64,000 nt of DNA, taken from NCBI RefSeq assembly GCF_900099685.1, contig NZ_FNDW01000001.1, positions 186,001 to 250,000 of the forward strand, in the 5' to 3' direction. This stretch comes from Chryseobacterium taeanense. Lineage in GTDB: Bacteria; Bacteroidota; Bacteroidia; Flavobacteriales; Weeksellaceae. The stretch's first letter is position 1, and the number at the start of each line of letters is the position of its first letter. The notes beneath the pieces were generated by a model. That model saw only the letters and a program-made list of their open reading frames with translations, did not search any database and was not told the DNA's origin. Positions 1 to 7,756 of this stretch are shown piece by piece. The position numbers were made by a program, and so were the translations under genes.

Positions 1-1
1 T

Positions 2-2068
2 TCTAAGGAACAGATCCGTCAGTTATCAGGGATGAGAGGTTTGATGGCGAAACCGCAAAAAGCGGGTTCTACCGGAGCGGAGATCATCGAAAACCCGATC
101 CTTGCGAACTTTAAAGAAGGTCTTTCCATCCTAGAATACTTTATCTCTACCCACGGTGCTCGTAAAGGTCTTGCGGATACCGCTCTTAAGACGGCCGATG
201 CTGGTTACTTAACGAGAAGATTGGTAGACGTTGCACAGGACGTTATCGTTACAGAAGACGACTGTGGAACTTTAAGAGGTACAGAAGTTACTGCACTTAA
301 GAAAAATGACGAGATCGTAGAAAGAATCTCTGAAAGAATCTTAGGTAGAGTATCTTTACATAATATTTACGATCCGGAAACTGACGAATTAATCGCTGAA
401 GCAGATCAGGTAATCATTGAAGAATTAGCGAAAAGAATCGAAGAAGCAGGATTAGAATCAGTGGAAGTTCGTTCACCATTAACTTGTGAAGCCAAGAAAG
501 GAATCTGTGCAAAATGTTACGGTAGAAACCTGGCAACAGGTAAAACGATCCATATGGGTGAAGCAGTAGGTGTAATCGCAGCACAGTCCATCGGGGAACC
601 GGGAACTCAGCTTACGTTGAGAACCTTCCATCAAGGGGGTACTGCAGGAAACGTATCTGAAAACCCATCAATCGTTGCAAGAAGAGATGGTATCGTTGAA
701 ATGGACGAAGTAAGAACGATTACTTCTGAAGATGAAAACGGTAATACAGCTGAAGTTGTAGTTTCTCGTTCAACGGAATTCAGATTGGTTGCTGATAACG
801 AATCCAGAACACCGTTAATGATTGCTAACGTACCTTATGGTTCCATATTATCAGTAAAACCTGGTGATAAAGTGAAGAAAGGTGACGTGATCTGTAGATG
901 GGATCCTTATAACGCGGTTATCATTGCAGAAACTGCCGGTAAGGTAGAATATGAGGATATTATCCAGGGTATTTCATTCCAGTTGGAGATTGACGAACAG
1001 ACAGGATTTGAAGAGAAAGTAATCTCCGAATCCAGAAATAAGAAAGCCGTACCTACTTTGAAAGTGGTAGATTCTAAAGGTGTTGAGCAAAAAGCGTACA
1101 ACTTACCGGTAGGAGCCCACTTAATGGTAAACGATGGTGAAAAAATTAAGGCTGGTAAAGTCTTAATCAAAATCCCGAGAAAATCTGCAAAAGCAGGGGA
1201 TATCACCGGAGGTCTTCCGAGAGTTACCGAATTATTCGAAGCAAGAAACCCTTCAAACCCGGCAGTGGTTACAGAAATCGACGGGGTAGTTTCTTACGGA
1301 AAAATTAAGAGAGGTAACCGTGAATTAATCGTTGAAGCTAAAACTGGTGAGAGAAAAATTTATTTAGTTAAATTATCCAACCAGATTCTGGTACAGGAGA
1401 ATGACTTCGTAAGAGCCGGTTCGCCGCTTTCTGACGGATCAATCACTCCGGACGATATCTTGAGAATCAAAGGTCCAACTGCGGTTCAGGAATATTTAGT
1501 AAATGAAATTCAGGAAGTTTACCGTCTACAAGGGGTAAAAATCGATGACAAGCACTTTGAAATTATCGTAAGACAGATGATGACGAAAGTATCTATCGTT
1601 GATGGAGGTGATACTCAGTTCCTTGAAGGAGCTCTTGAGCACAAATATGACTTCCTGGAAGAAAACAACAGGGTATTCGGATTGAAAGTAGTTGTAGATG
1701 CGGGTGATTCTAAAGTATTCCTGCCTGGACAAATGATTACTGCAAGAGAATTGAGAGATGAAAACTCTAAACTGAAGCGTGAAGACCAGGCTTTGGTTCA
1801 GGTAAGAGAAGCGTTGCCAGCTACCGCAACACCGGTATTGCAGGGTATTACGAGAGCGGCTCTTCAGACTAAATCATTCATGTCTGCTGCATCATTCCAG
1901 GAAACAACTAAAGTTCTGAACGAAGCCGCAGTAGCAGGTAAAGTAGACGAACTGAACGGTCTTAAAGAAAATGTAATTGTAGGGCATAGAATTCCTGCAG
2001 GTACAGGTCTTAAAGAATATCAAAATGTGATCGTAGGTTCTAAAAAAGAATTCGAAGATCTTAACTAA
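2..2068 (+). CDS. rpoC: DNA-directed RNA polymerase subunit beta' (C-terminal part, truncated by window start)
   Basis: The catalytic beta' subunit of RNA polymerase. Only the C-terminal 688 codons are present; the frame is open from base 2, so the 5' part lies outside the window. Visible landmarks are the [12 protein letters not shown] segment at the start, the second zinc-binding cysteine cluster ([13 protein letters not shown]), the adjacent [25 protein letters not shown] trigger-loop region, and the long beta' jaw/C-terminal domain. The gene ends with TAA at 2066-2068 and is followed by DUF3467, the usual order after rpoBC in Bacteroidota. No frameshift seen. Confidence 0.98.
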   Translation, partial: SKEQIRQLSGMRGLMAKPQKAGSTGAEIIENPILANFKEGLSILEYFISTHGARKGLADTALKTADAGYLTRRLVDVAQDVIVTEDDCGTLRGTEVTALKKNDEIVERISERILGRVSLHNIYDPETDELIAEADQVIIEELAKRIEEAGLESVEVRSPLTCEAKKGICAKCYGRNLATGKTIHMGEAVGVIAAQSIGEPGTQLTLRTFHQGGTAGNVSENPSIVARRDGIVEMDEVRTITSEDENGNTAEVVVSRSTEFRLVADNESRTPLMIANVPYGSILSVKPGDKVKKGDVICRWDPYNAVIIAETAGKVEYEDIIQGISFQLEIDEQTGFEEKVISESRNKKAVPTLKVVDSKGVEQKAYNLPVGAHLMVNDGEKIKAGKVLIKIPRKSAKAGDITGGLPRVTELFEARNPSNPAVVTEIDGVVSYGKIKRGNRELIVEAKTGERKIYLVKLSNQILVQENDFVRAGSPLSDGSITPDDILRIKGPTAVQEYLVNEIQEVYRLQGVKIDDKHFEIIVRQMMTKVSIVDGGDTQFLEGALEHKYDFLEENNRVFGLKVVVDAGDSKVFLPGQMITARELRDENSKLKREDQALVQVREALPATATPVLQGITRAALQTKSFMSAASFQETTKVLNEAAVAGKVDELNGLKENVIVGHRIPAGTGLKEYQNVIVGSKKEFEDLN

Positions 2069-2076
2069 AATTAATG

Positions 2077-2135
2077 ATTCGGAAATTTGAGGTTTGAATT
2101 TATTTTTATATTTTCACAACCTCAAAATTTCGAAT
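2077..2135 (+). terminator. Imperfect hairpin between rpoC and DUF3467
   Basis: Two 17-base arms (TTCGGAAATTTGAGGTT-like and its near-complement) pair with two mismatches around an AT-rich loop. There is no strong T-run after it, so it may be a processing or attenuation hairpin rather than a full terminator. Confidence 0.4.
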
Positions 2136-2154
2136 AAAAAAATATTTTATAACA

Positions 2155-2460
2155 ATGGACAACAATCAAAATCCACAAGACGGAAACATCAACATCGAAT
2201 TAAACGAAATGGTAGCTGCTGGTATCTATGCAAACCTAGCTTTGGTAAACCATTCTCCATCTGAATTCGTAGTAGATTTCATCCAGTTAATGCCAGGTGT
2301 ACAACAAGCTAAAGTAAGATCAAGAGTTATTCTTGCTCCGCTTCATGCTAAGAGAGTACTTTCTGCTCTTCAGCAAAATATTGCTAACTACGAGCAGCAA
2401 TTTGGAGAAATCAAAGAAGTTGAACCTTTCGTATTAGGAGGTAACAACGTAAACGCTTAA
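2155..2460 (+). CDS. DUF3467 domain-containing protein
   Basis: A 101-residue soluble protein of the DUF3467 family; its biochemical role is unknown. It contains the family-typical core in which a residue run like FVVDFIQLMPG is followed by RSRVILAPLHAKR and a C-terminal helix with LQQNIANYEQQFGEI. No signal peptide or membrane segment is visible. It lies 86 bases after rpoC on the same strand and is closed by a strong terminator, which suggests it is the last gene of the rpoBC transcript or partly co-transcribed with it. Conserved placement after rpoC in Bacteroidota hints at a link to transcription, but this is inference. Confidence 0.9.
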   Translation: MDNNQNPQDGNINIELNEMVAAGIYANLALVNHSPSEFVVDFIQLMPGVQQAKVRSRVILAPLHAKRVLSALQQNIANYEQQFGEIKEVEPFVLGGNNVNA

Positions 2461-2482
2461 GATTTACTCATAATAAACACAG

Positions 2483-2510
2483 TGCCCCGGCGAAAGCTGG
2501 GGCATTTTAT
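2483..2510 (+). terminator. Rho-independent terminator after DUF3467
   Basis: A 9-bp stem (TGCCCCGGC paired with GCTGGGGCA, one G-U pair) closed by a GAAA tetraloop at 2492-2495 and followed by TTTTAT. Confidence 0.9.
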
Positions 2511-2603
2511 GTTATATTTAAAATTTAACCAACCATAATGTTTCTATATATCAATTAGTTAAGAAAGAAATATTTCTTTTTTTTAAAATTATAAAATCTT
2601 GCT

Positions 2604-2628
2604 TATCTTTACAGACCGAACGTTCGGT
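2604..2628 (+). promoter_or_regulatory. Promoter -7 element with adjacent TetR-type operator
   Basis: A near-consensus -7 element (TATCTTTA, 2604-2611) is followed after three bases by a perfect 14-bp palindrome ACCGAACGTTCGGT at 2615-2628. The palindrome covers the expected transcription start, the ideal place for a repressor. The two genes downstream are a membrane protein and a TetR-family regulator, so autoregulation is the likely reading. Confidence 0.75.
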
Positions 2629-2644
2629 ATGCAAAAGTCAAACT

Positions 2645-3154
2645 ATGAATGCAAATACAAATAAAAGAATAGTCAGTTTTTTTCTTATTTTATCAGTTAT
2701 TAATCTAACTTTAATGATTCCGGGTGGATTTATTGAATCGCGCGACTTTTCACATATCAATTCGATGATTCTTGCAATATTCAATATTTTTCTTACCATT
2801 TTAGGACTTATAAGTTTGTTTTTAGTGTATTTTATTAACAAGAACTTTAAATGGTCATTTAAAGCTGCATATTTATGTGGAATCAGTTATTTTACGGTTT
2901 ATATTATCGATTTATTTAAGATTTTCCCTAAGTCTCCCACTCCAATGCCAGAACTACTTTATATTTTGGAAATAGTAGGTTGTGTTATTTCAATTCCTTT
3001 AATATTCTACTCAATGAAAATAATCAAAGAATGGAAGAATGATGATAGCAAAATGACTTTTTCAAAAGGATTTTACGGGCTAATAGCGATAGCTGTTATC
3101 ATTGGACTTTGTATTATTATCTTTGCAACCAACGCCGCAATGACAGGGAAATAA
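2645..3154 (+). CDS. Multi-pass membrane protein of unknown function
   Basis: A 169-residue hydrophobic protein with about five predicted membrane helices (roughly residues 9-29, 40-64, 72-92, 103-126 and 142-165) and short polar loops. I do not recognise a family. Its stop codon TAA overlaps the ATG of the next gene by one base (TAATG), so translation of the downstream TetR regulator is probably coupled to it. It follows the palindromic operator at 2615-2628 by 16 bases. An unknown small membrane protein co-transcribed with its own TetR repressor often serves in efflux or membrane stress, but nothing in the sequence names a substrate. Confidence 0.8.
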   Translation: MNANTNKRIVSFFLILSVINLTLMIPGGFIESRDFSHINSMILAIFNIFLTILGLISLFLVYFINKNFKWSFKAAYLCGISYFTVYIIDLFKIFPKSPTPMPELLYILEIVGCVISIPLIFYSMKIIKEWKNDDSKMTFSKGFYGLIAIAVIIGLCIIIFATNAAMTGK

Positions 3155-3681
3155 TGGAAACAAAGGAAAAAATATTACTAACTTCTTATCAGATATTTAT
3201 CAATAAGGGATTTCATAATACTTCTATGCAGCAACTCGTAGAAGCCTCAGGATTTTCAAAAGGAGCATTTTATCATTATTTCAAAAATAAAAATGATCTT
3301 TATGAAAATGTTATAAATCGCTATTTTCTACAGTTTTACCGTTCTGTTAACTGGGATGTTTATTTTGAGGCTAAAATGACAGTAAAAGAAATTGAAGAAA
3401 ATATTCAGGCTTTTTATCTTGATTTTGTTCCACAAATTTTATCGTTGAACCAAAATGGAATGTCAGCATACTTTATTATGTACTTTGAAGCATTTACGTT
3501 ACTCCCGAATTTTAAGAATGAAGTTAAAAAGTTTTATGATAATCTTGAATATCTTATTGTTAATGCTTCCGATAATACTGAAAAATTAAGAAAAACAGCA
3601 GTTGATATTATCGCAAAGTATGAAGGATTTTTATTTCTCCTTGCCTTAAATCCAGATGCGGACATTAATTCTTTTTTTTAA
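3154..3681 (+). CDS. TetR/AcrR family transcriptional regulator
   Basis: A 175-residue repressor with the TetR N-terminal helix-turn-helix at about residues 1-50 (the KGFHNTSMQQLVEASGFSKG and AFYHYFKNKNDL elements are diagnostic) and a helical ligand-binding C-terminal domain. The ATG at 3154 was chosen because it overlaps the preceding stop codon and starts directly before the conserved KEKIL helix; an in-frame upstream extension is only read-through of the previous gene. It most likely binds the palindrome at 2615-2628 and represses its own two-gene operon. The ligand is unknown. Confidence 0.93.
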   Translation: METKEKILLTSYQIFINKGFHNTSMQQLVEASGFSKGAFYHYFKNKNDLYENVINRYFLQFYRSVNWDVYFEAKMTVKEIEENIQAFYLDFVPQILSLNQNGMSAYFIMYFEAFTLLPNFKNEVKKFYDNLEYLIVNASDNTEKLRKTAVDIIAKYEGFLFLLALNPDADINSFF

Positions 3682-3762
3682 AAACAGCTTTTTTTCCTTC
3701 CAAGAATCTTCAAAGTATTGTATAAAACATTAAAAAAATACGGCATAGAAATCACATTTTTA

Positions 3763-3770
3763 TATCTTTG
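3763..3770 (+). promoter_or_regulatory. -7 promoter element of the Crp-family gene
   Basis: Perfect TAnnTTTG match (TATCTTTG). It overlaps a TTG codon in frame with the regulator, showing that this TTG cannot be the real start. Confidence 0.75.
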
Positions 3771-3791
3771 TTACCAGATATGGTACATAAT

Positions 3792-4442
3792 ATGTTAAAT
3801 AATCAATTTGGTATTAACAAGTTTGGCTTTTTAGGCGAAGAATTTTTATGTGAACTGAATAAGCATGCTGTGGTCACAGAAATTAAGGCAAAAACAGAAA
3901 TTATTCGCGATGGGCAGAAAAACAAGTTCGTTCCTTTCCTTATAAAAGGATCGGTCAGAGTTTTTACTTTAAATGACGGAAGAGAGCTTGTTTATTATTA
4001 TATAAGAGCTAATGACAGTTGTCTGATGACCTTTTCTTCTATTTTTACAGATTGTGTAAGCAGAGTTTATGCTGTTACCGAAGAAGATTCTGAGATAATG
4101 CTGATTCCTATCTCAGTTGTTCATGAATGGTTGATTGCCTTTCCTGAAATCAACAGAGTTTTTTACCATGAGTACGATAAAAGATTCTCAGATGTGATGA
4201 GCATGGTGAATGATGCCGTTTTTCACAGGCTCGACAAGAGAGTTTTGAATTACATCAGGCAACAGATTTCAATTACAGGCAATAACCCGATTAAACTCAC
4301 CCATCGTGAAATTGCAAGCAATTTGGGAACTTCCAGAGAAGTGATAAGCCGTGTTCTGAAAAAAGTGGAAAACGAAGGGGAGATTACTCAGACTAAAGAA
4401 GGTATTCAGATGCCTTTAAATGAAAATGTTACACAAGACTAA
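3792..4442 (+). CDS. Crp/Fnr family transcriptional regulator
   Basis: A 216-residue regulator with an N-terminal cyclic-nucleotide-binding-type beta-roll (about residues 20-110), a dimer helix, and a C-terminal winged helix. The recognition helix reads TSREVISRVLKK, carrying the R-E-x-x-x-R pattern that E. coli CRP (R180, E181, R185) uses to read TGTGA half-sites. There is no cysteine cluster for an Fe-S centre, so it is not a classical oxygen-sensing FNR. ATG 3792 was chosen; ATG 3780 is an alternative, while TTG 3768 lies in the promoter. A perfect TGTGA-N6-TCACA box lies 52 bases after its stop, upstream of the next operon, its probable target. The effector is unknown. Confidence 0.92.
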   Translation: MLNNQFGINKFGFLGEEFLCELNKHAVVTEIKAKTEIIRDGQKNKFVPFLIKGSVRVFTLNDGRELVYYYIRANDSCLMTFSSIFTDCVSRVYAVTEEDSEIMLIPISVVHEWLIAFPEINRVFYHEYDKRFSDVMSMVNDAVFHRLDKRVLNYIRQQISITGNNPIKLTHREIASNLGTSREVISRVLKKVENEGEITQTKEGIQMPLNENVTQD

Positions 4443-4493
4443 CTAATCCTATTTAATTCATTTAACAATCCGATTGATAAAAACTATCCGGGT

Positions 4494-4509
4494 TGTGACT
4501 TTTATCACA
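4494..4509 (+). promoter_or_regulatory. CRP-like box TGTGA-N6-TCACA
   Basis: A perfect dyad TGTGA CTTTTA TCACA. Its centre (4501.5) is about 42-45 bases upstream of the start expected from the -7 element at 4532-4539, which is the class II activator position. Confidence 0.8.
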
Positions 4510-4531
4510 CGTTTATGCAATCATAAGTTTC

Positions 4532-4539
4532 TAAGTTTG
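4532..4539 (+). promoter_or_regulatory. -7 promoter element of the exported redox operon
   Basis: TAAGTTTG, a perfect TAnnTTTG match, 25 bases before the ATG at 4565 and correctly spaced from the CRP-like box. Confidence 0.75.
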
Positions 4540-4564
4540 TCATACTAAATTTAATATAAGCTGT

Positions 4565-5410
4565 ATGACAAAAACTGTGTTATTGTTGTCATTATTAATT
4601 TCGGGTTTAGCTTTCGCTCAGGAAGATTTACTGAAAGATATTGACACCATTCAGACAAAAAACACCGATACTTCTCAACCTGCCTTTAAAGCACTGCAGA
4701 TTGTTACTGGTCAATCTACAAAGCTCGCTGCCAAGAAAGAATGGTATATTGTTGTGGCACACCGTTTCGGAGATGTAAGTAAAGGCTTTAAAGACTTCTT
4801 CGGATTAGATGATGCCTCTACCAAATTAGGCGCAATTTACGGAGCCACAGACTGGCTTTCATTTAATCTCTCCAGAGAAACCAACCAAAAAACTTTTGAA
4901 GGTGGAGCCAAATACAGATTACTCAAGCAAAATGAAAACTTCCCTGTTGATATCGTAGGATATAATGTGATGGCGGTAAACACGGATCTTAAAAAAGATA
5001 ACTATCCGCACCTTCAATTCGGAGACAGGCTTTCTTACCTTACACAGGCTTTGATTTCCAGGAGATTTAATGATGACTTTTCATTACAGCTTACACCATC
5101 TTATGTTCACAAAAACCTTTATGACCCAAATATAGAAGACAAGAACCAGTTTCTGGCTGGTCTTGGAGGGAGATATAAAATTTCAAAAAGAATATCCATT
5201 AATGCAGAATATTTTGTGAATTTTGATAATCACAGCTTTTACAAAAATCCTTTGTCGTTAGGAATGGACATCGAGACGGGAGGACACGTTTTCCAGCTGT
5301 TATTTACGAATTCCCAGATCAATTCAGATATCGGGTATCTTACGAATGCCACCGGAAAGTGGGAAAAAGGACAGATTTTCTTCGGGTTTAATCTTTACAG
5401 AGTATTTTAA
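4565..5410 (+). CDS. DUF5777 family outer-membrane beta-barrel protein
   Basis: A 281-residue protein with a Sec signal peptide ending in GLAFAQ (about residue 19) and alternating amphipathic strands ending in an aromatic residue (final FNLYRVF), typical of an outer-membrane barrel. It resembles the DUF5777 family, which in Bacteroidota is found next to cytochromes and YceI-like proteins; its function is unknown. It is the first gene of a five-gene run with gaps of 1, 11, -4 and 3 bases, placed behind a CRP-like box. A role as outer-membrane partner of the following redox proteins is inference from context. Confidence 0.85.
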   Translation: MTKTVLLLSLLISGLAFAQEDLLKDIDTIQTKNTDTSQPAFKALQIVTGQSTKLAAKKEWYIVVAHRFGDVSKGFKDFFGLDDASTKLGAIYGATDWLSFNLSRETNQKTFEGGAKYRLLKQNENFPVDIVGYNVMAVNTDLKKDNYPHLQFGDRLSYLTQALISRRFNDDFSLQLTPSYVHKNLYDPNIEDKNQFLAGLGGRYKISKRISINAEYFVNFDNHSFYKNPLSLGMDIETGGHVFQLLFTNSQINSDIGYLTNATGKWEKGQIFFGFNLYRVF

Positions 5411-5411
5411 A

Positions 5412-5750
5412 ATGAAAAAGTATATATATATCATTTCATCGGCGGTTCTTATGGTAGCTTGTGAAAGCAGAACCTATGAAGAGATCTCCGACACAACACC
5501 TATTGCAGAAACGGTAACTTATAATAAGGATGTGAAAGTCATCATTGATGCTAATTGTGTGAGCTGTCATTCTCCGGGAGCACAGGCTCTTACCAATTAT
5601 ACGCAGGTTAAAAATAATATCGACAATATTATCGACAGGATTACCAGATCGAATGGAGATCCTTTGAAAATGCCACAGGGCGGTAGTCTTTCACCTTCAC
5701 AAATCAATATCATCACCAAATGGAAAGCCGATGGGCTTACCGAAAACTAA
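5412..5750 (+). CDS. Monohaem c-type cytochrome lipoprotein
   Basis: A 112-residue exported protein. The N-terminus is a lipoprotein signal with the lipobox LMVAC (Cys17). A single haem-attachment motif CVSCH lies at residues 49-53 and a likely distal Met ligand at M88 in the LKMPQGG loop, the order of a small class I cytochrome c. The start ATG 5412 lies one base after the preceding stop; an in-frame upstream extension would overlap the previous gene and hide the lipobox. It is expected to be anchored in the membrane facing the periplasm and to pass electrons; its partners are not identified. Confidence 0.88.
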   Translation: MKKYIYIISSAVLMVACESRTYEEISDTTPIAETVTYNKDVKVIIDANCVSCHSPGAQALTNYTQVKNNIDNIIDRITRSNGDPLKMPQGGSLSPSQINIITKWKADGLTEN

Positions 5751-5761
5751 AAAGTATTCTT

Positions 5762-6307
5762 ATGAAAAAGCTGATCGTATTAATTGTTTTGTTCATCTCC
5801 GGCAATTTTATTTTTGCTCAGAAATATATGTCCAAAACAGGAAAAGTAACATTTGAGGCCTCAGTACCTCTTTTTGAAGATGTTTTTGCGCAGGATGACA
5901 ACAATATTGTTGTTTTAAATGCCGACAACGGAGACATCGCTTCAGTTTCAGTTGTTAAAAACTTTCATTTTAAAACAAAACTCATGGAAGAGCATTTCAA
6001 TGAAAGCTATGCAGAAACAGGAAAATATCCAAAGACCACGTTTAGCGGTAAAATTGTAAACTTTGATAAATCAAAACTTTCTGGTTCACCTCAAAAATAT
6101 ACGGTTCAGGGAACTCTCAACTTTCATGGGATGGCAAAAGCATATACGTCTGCTGCGACAATCTATGCTAAAGACGGGAAAATATATATGACGGGTGGAT
6201 TTGTAGTAAAGGCTGCAGACCACAAAGTAACCATCCCTAAAATGGTGATGAAAAAGGTTGCCGAAACGGTAAATGTAGAGTATAACTATGTTTTGGTGAA
6301 ACAATGA
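5762..6307 (+). CDS. YceI family periplasmic protein
   Basis: A 181-residue exported protein with signal peptide ending in FIFAQ (about residue 20) followed by a YceI-type lipocalin-like fold. Visible features are the NFHFKTKLMEEHFNESY segment, the YPKTTFSGKI strand, and NFHGMAKA near the middle. YceI proteins bind polyisoprenoids such as quinone-like lipids in a beta-barrel pocket, so it may supply or bind a lipid cofactor for neighbouring redox proteins; that is inference. It overlaps the ankyrin gene by four bases (ATGA). A second, divergent YceI gene is at 42665. Confidence 0.9.
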   Translation: MKKLIVLIVLFISGNFIFAQKYMSKTGKVTFEASVPLFEDVFAQDDNNIVVLNADNGDIASVSVVKNFHFKTKLMEEHFNESYAETGKYPKTTFSGKIVNFDKSKLSGSPQKYTVQGTLNFHGMAKAYTSAATIYAKDGKIYMTGGFVVKAADHKVTIPKMVMKKVAETVNVEYNYVLVKQ

Positions 6308-6831
6308 GAAAATTAATAGTAATGCTAAGTGTATTTCTCGGATTCACACTTACATTCGCCCAGGAAAAGGCGAAAAACATCTTTGATATCGCACGCACAG
6401 GTACCGTTTCGGAAGTAAAAGACCTGATGAAAAAAAATCCCAATGTCATTAACGAAACCAACGAAAGTGGATTTTCACCGCTTATTCTGGCGTGTTACAG
6501 AGGGAATGTTGAAGTGGCTAAGTTTTTGATAGACAATGTGAAAGATATCAACTACAAAAGTAAAGAAGGAACAGCGTTATCAGGGCTTTCCTTCAGATAC
6601 AATAAGGAACTTGTGGAATATCTTCTGAAGAAAAACGCTGATCCTAATATTGCGGATGCCAACGGCACGACCCCTCTATTCTGGGCTGTAAAGTCAGGAA
6701 ATAAAGAACTGACCGAATTATTACTCAAATATAAAGCCGACAAAACCGTAAAAGACACGCAGGGAATGACTCCTTTTGAATATGCTCTGCAAACCAATAA
6801 TAAAGAAATAATTAATCTCTTAAAAAATTAG
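6304..6831 (+). CDS. Exported ankyrin-repeat protein
   Basis: A 175-residue protein with signal peptide ending in LTFAQ (about residue 20) and four to five ankyrin repeats filling the rest. Typical repeat signatures such as GFSPLILACYRGNVEVAKFL and GTTPLFWAVKSGNKELTELL are seen. Ankyrin repeats bind proteins; as the protein is exported, it probably scaffolds or protects a periplasmic partner. It overlaps the YceI gene by ATGA and is three bases from the DOMON gene, so translation is coupled. Confidence 0.9.
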   Translation: MRKLIVMLSVFLGFTLTFAQEKAKNIFDIARTGTVSEVKDLMKKNPNVINETNESGFSPLILACYRGNVEVAKFLIDNVKDINYKSKEGTALSGLSFRYNKELVEYLLKKNADPNIADANGTTPLFWAVKSGNKELTELLLKYKADKTVKDTQGMTPFEYALQTNNKEIINLLKN

Positions 6832-6834
6832 CGA

Positions 6835-7584
6835 ATGAAAAAAGTTTTACTCACTTTATCAATGGTCCTGGCTACAGTGGCACAAGCTCAGTTCTCATCG
6901 GGAACTGTAAGCCTTGGATCAACAGGAATGACCGTAAAATTGGTGACATCACCAACACAGGTGACAATTACATTAACAGGATCTGATACTGCTTATCTTG
7001 GAATAGGATTCGGAAATTCAGGAATGGCCGCCGGGGCAGATGGATTTGTATATAATGCAAATTCATCAACAAATGCAGGTCTTGATTACACTTTCGGAGG
7101 AATAGGAAACATTTCTGCAGATGCTGTTCAGGACTGGACGATGACTTCCAATACAACATCAGGAGGAATTAGAACAGTCGTTGCTACCAGATCCCTGAAC
7201 GGGGGGACAGGCGATTTTGCCATAGCTAATACACCGGGTACCATTAATATATTTTATGCAAAAGGTCCTGGTCTCAGTCTTCAGTATCATCAGTCGAGAG
7301 GATATGCAAGCCTTACAATGGGAGCAGTGCTGGCTACGGGTGAAGTAGCTGCAGAAAACAAAAAAGTAGTGCTGTATCCTAATCCTGCAAAAGAAACGGT
7401 AAGCTTCAAAAATGCCGACAAAATTAAATCGGTAGATATATTTGAATCAACAGGAAGAAAAATCAGAACAGTAAAAATGGACGGTAAGGAAATGAATGTT
7501 TCTGATCTTAAATCCGGAAATTATTACTTAGAAATTAGTCTGAAAGACGGATCAACTGCTTTCGAACAGTTAATCAAAGAATAA
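6835..7584 (+). CDS. DOMON-like haem-binding protein with T9SS C-terminal sorting domain
   Basis: A 249-residue protein with signal peptide ending in AQAQ (about residue 19). Residues about 20-165 look like a DOMON domain: the strand TAYLGIGFGNSGM with Met64, the segment DAVQDWTMTS, and the late strand GPGLSLQYHQSRG with His152. In haem-binding DOMON domains a Met and a His in these positions ligate haem b. Residues about 178-249 form a type A T9SS sorting domain with the YPNP motif (181-184). It is therefore predicted to reach the cell surface. It is the last gene of the operon and is followed by a terminator. The DOMON call rests on pattern reading only. Confidence 0.75.
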   Translation: MKKVLLTLSMVLATVAQAQFSSGTVSLGSTGMTVKLVTSPTQVTITLTGSDTAYLGIGFGNSGMAAGADGFVYNANSSTNAGLDYTFGGIGNISADAVQDWTMTSNTTSGGIRTVVATRSLNGGTGDFAIANTPGTINIFYAKGPGLSLQYHQSRGYASLTMGAVLATGEVAAENKKVVLYPNPAKETVSFKNADKIKSVDIFESTGRKIRTVKMDGKEMNVSDLKSGNYYLEISLKDGSTAFEQLIKE

Positions 7585-7611
7585 TCGAATCACATCAATA
7601 AAGAATCAATG

Positions 7612-7634
7612 GCCACTGAAAAGTGGCTTTTTTC
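7612..7634 (+). terminator. Rho-independent terminator of the exported redox operon
   Basis: Six-base stem GCCACT/AGTGGC closed by GAAA and followed by a run of T. Confidence 0.9.
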
Positions 7635-7732
7635 ATTTTTTTTATATTCAAAAGTTTAAGCATACTTCTTAATTGCGAATGCTTTTAATGTTTTTTTAAC
7701 TCGCCGGACTTTCATGGCAAAATTTCAGAAAC

Positions 7733-7740
7733 TACCTTTG
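7733..7740 (+). promoter_or_regulatory. -7 promoter element of the phosphodiesterase gene
   Basis: TACCTTTG, a perfect TAnnTTTG match, 16 bases before the ATG. Confidence 0.7.
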
Positions 7741-7756
7741 CATAAACTTTTAAATA

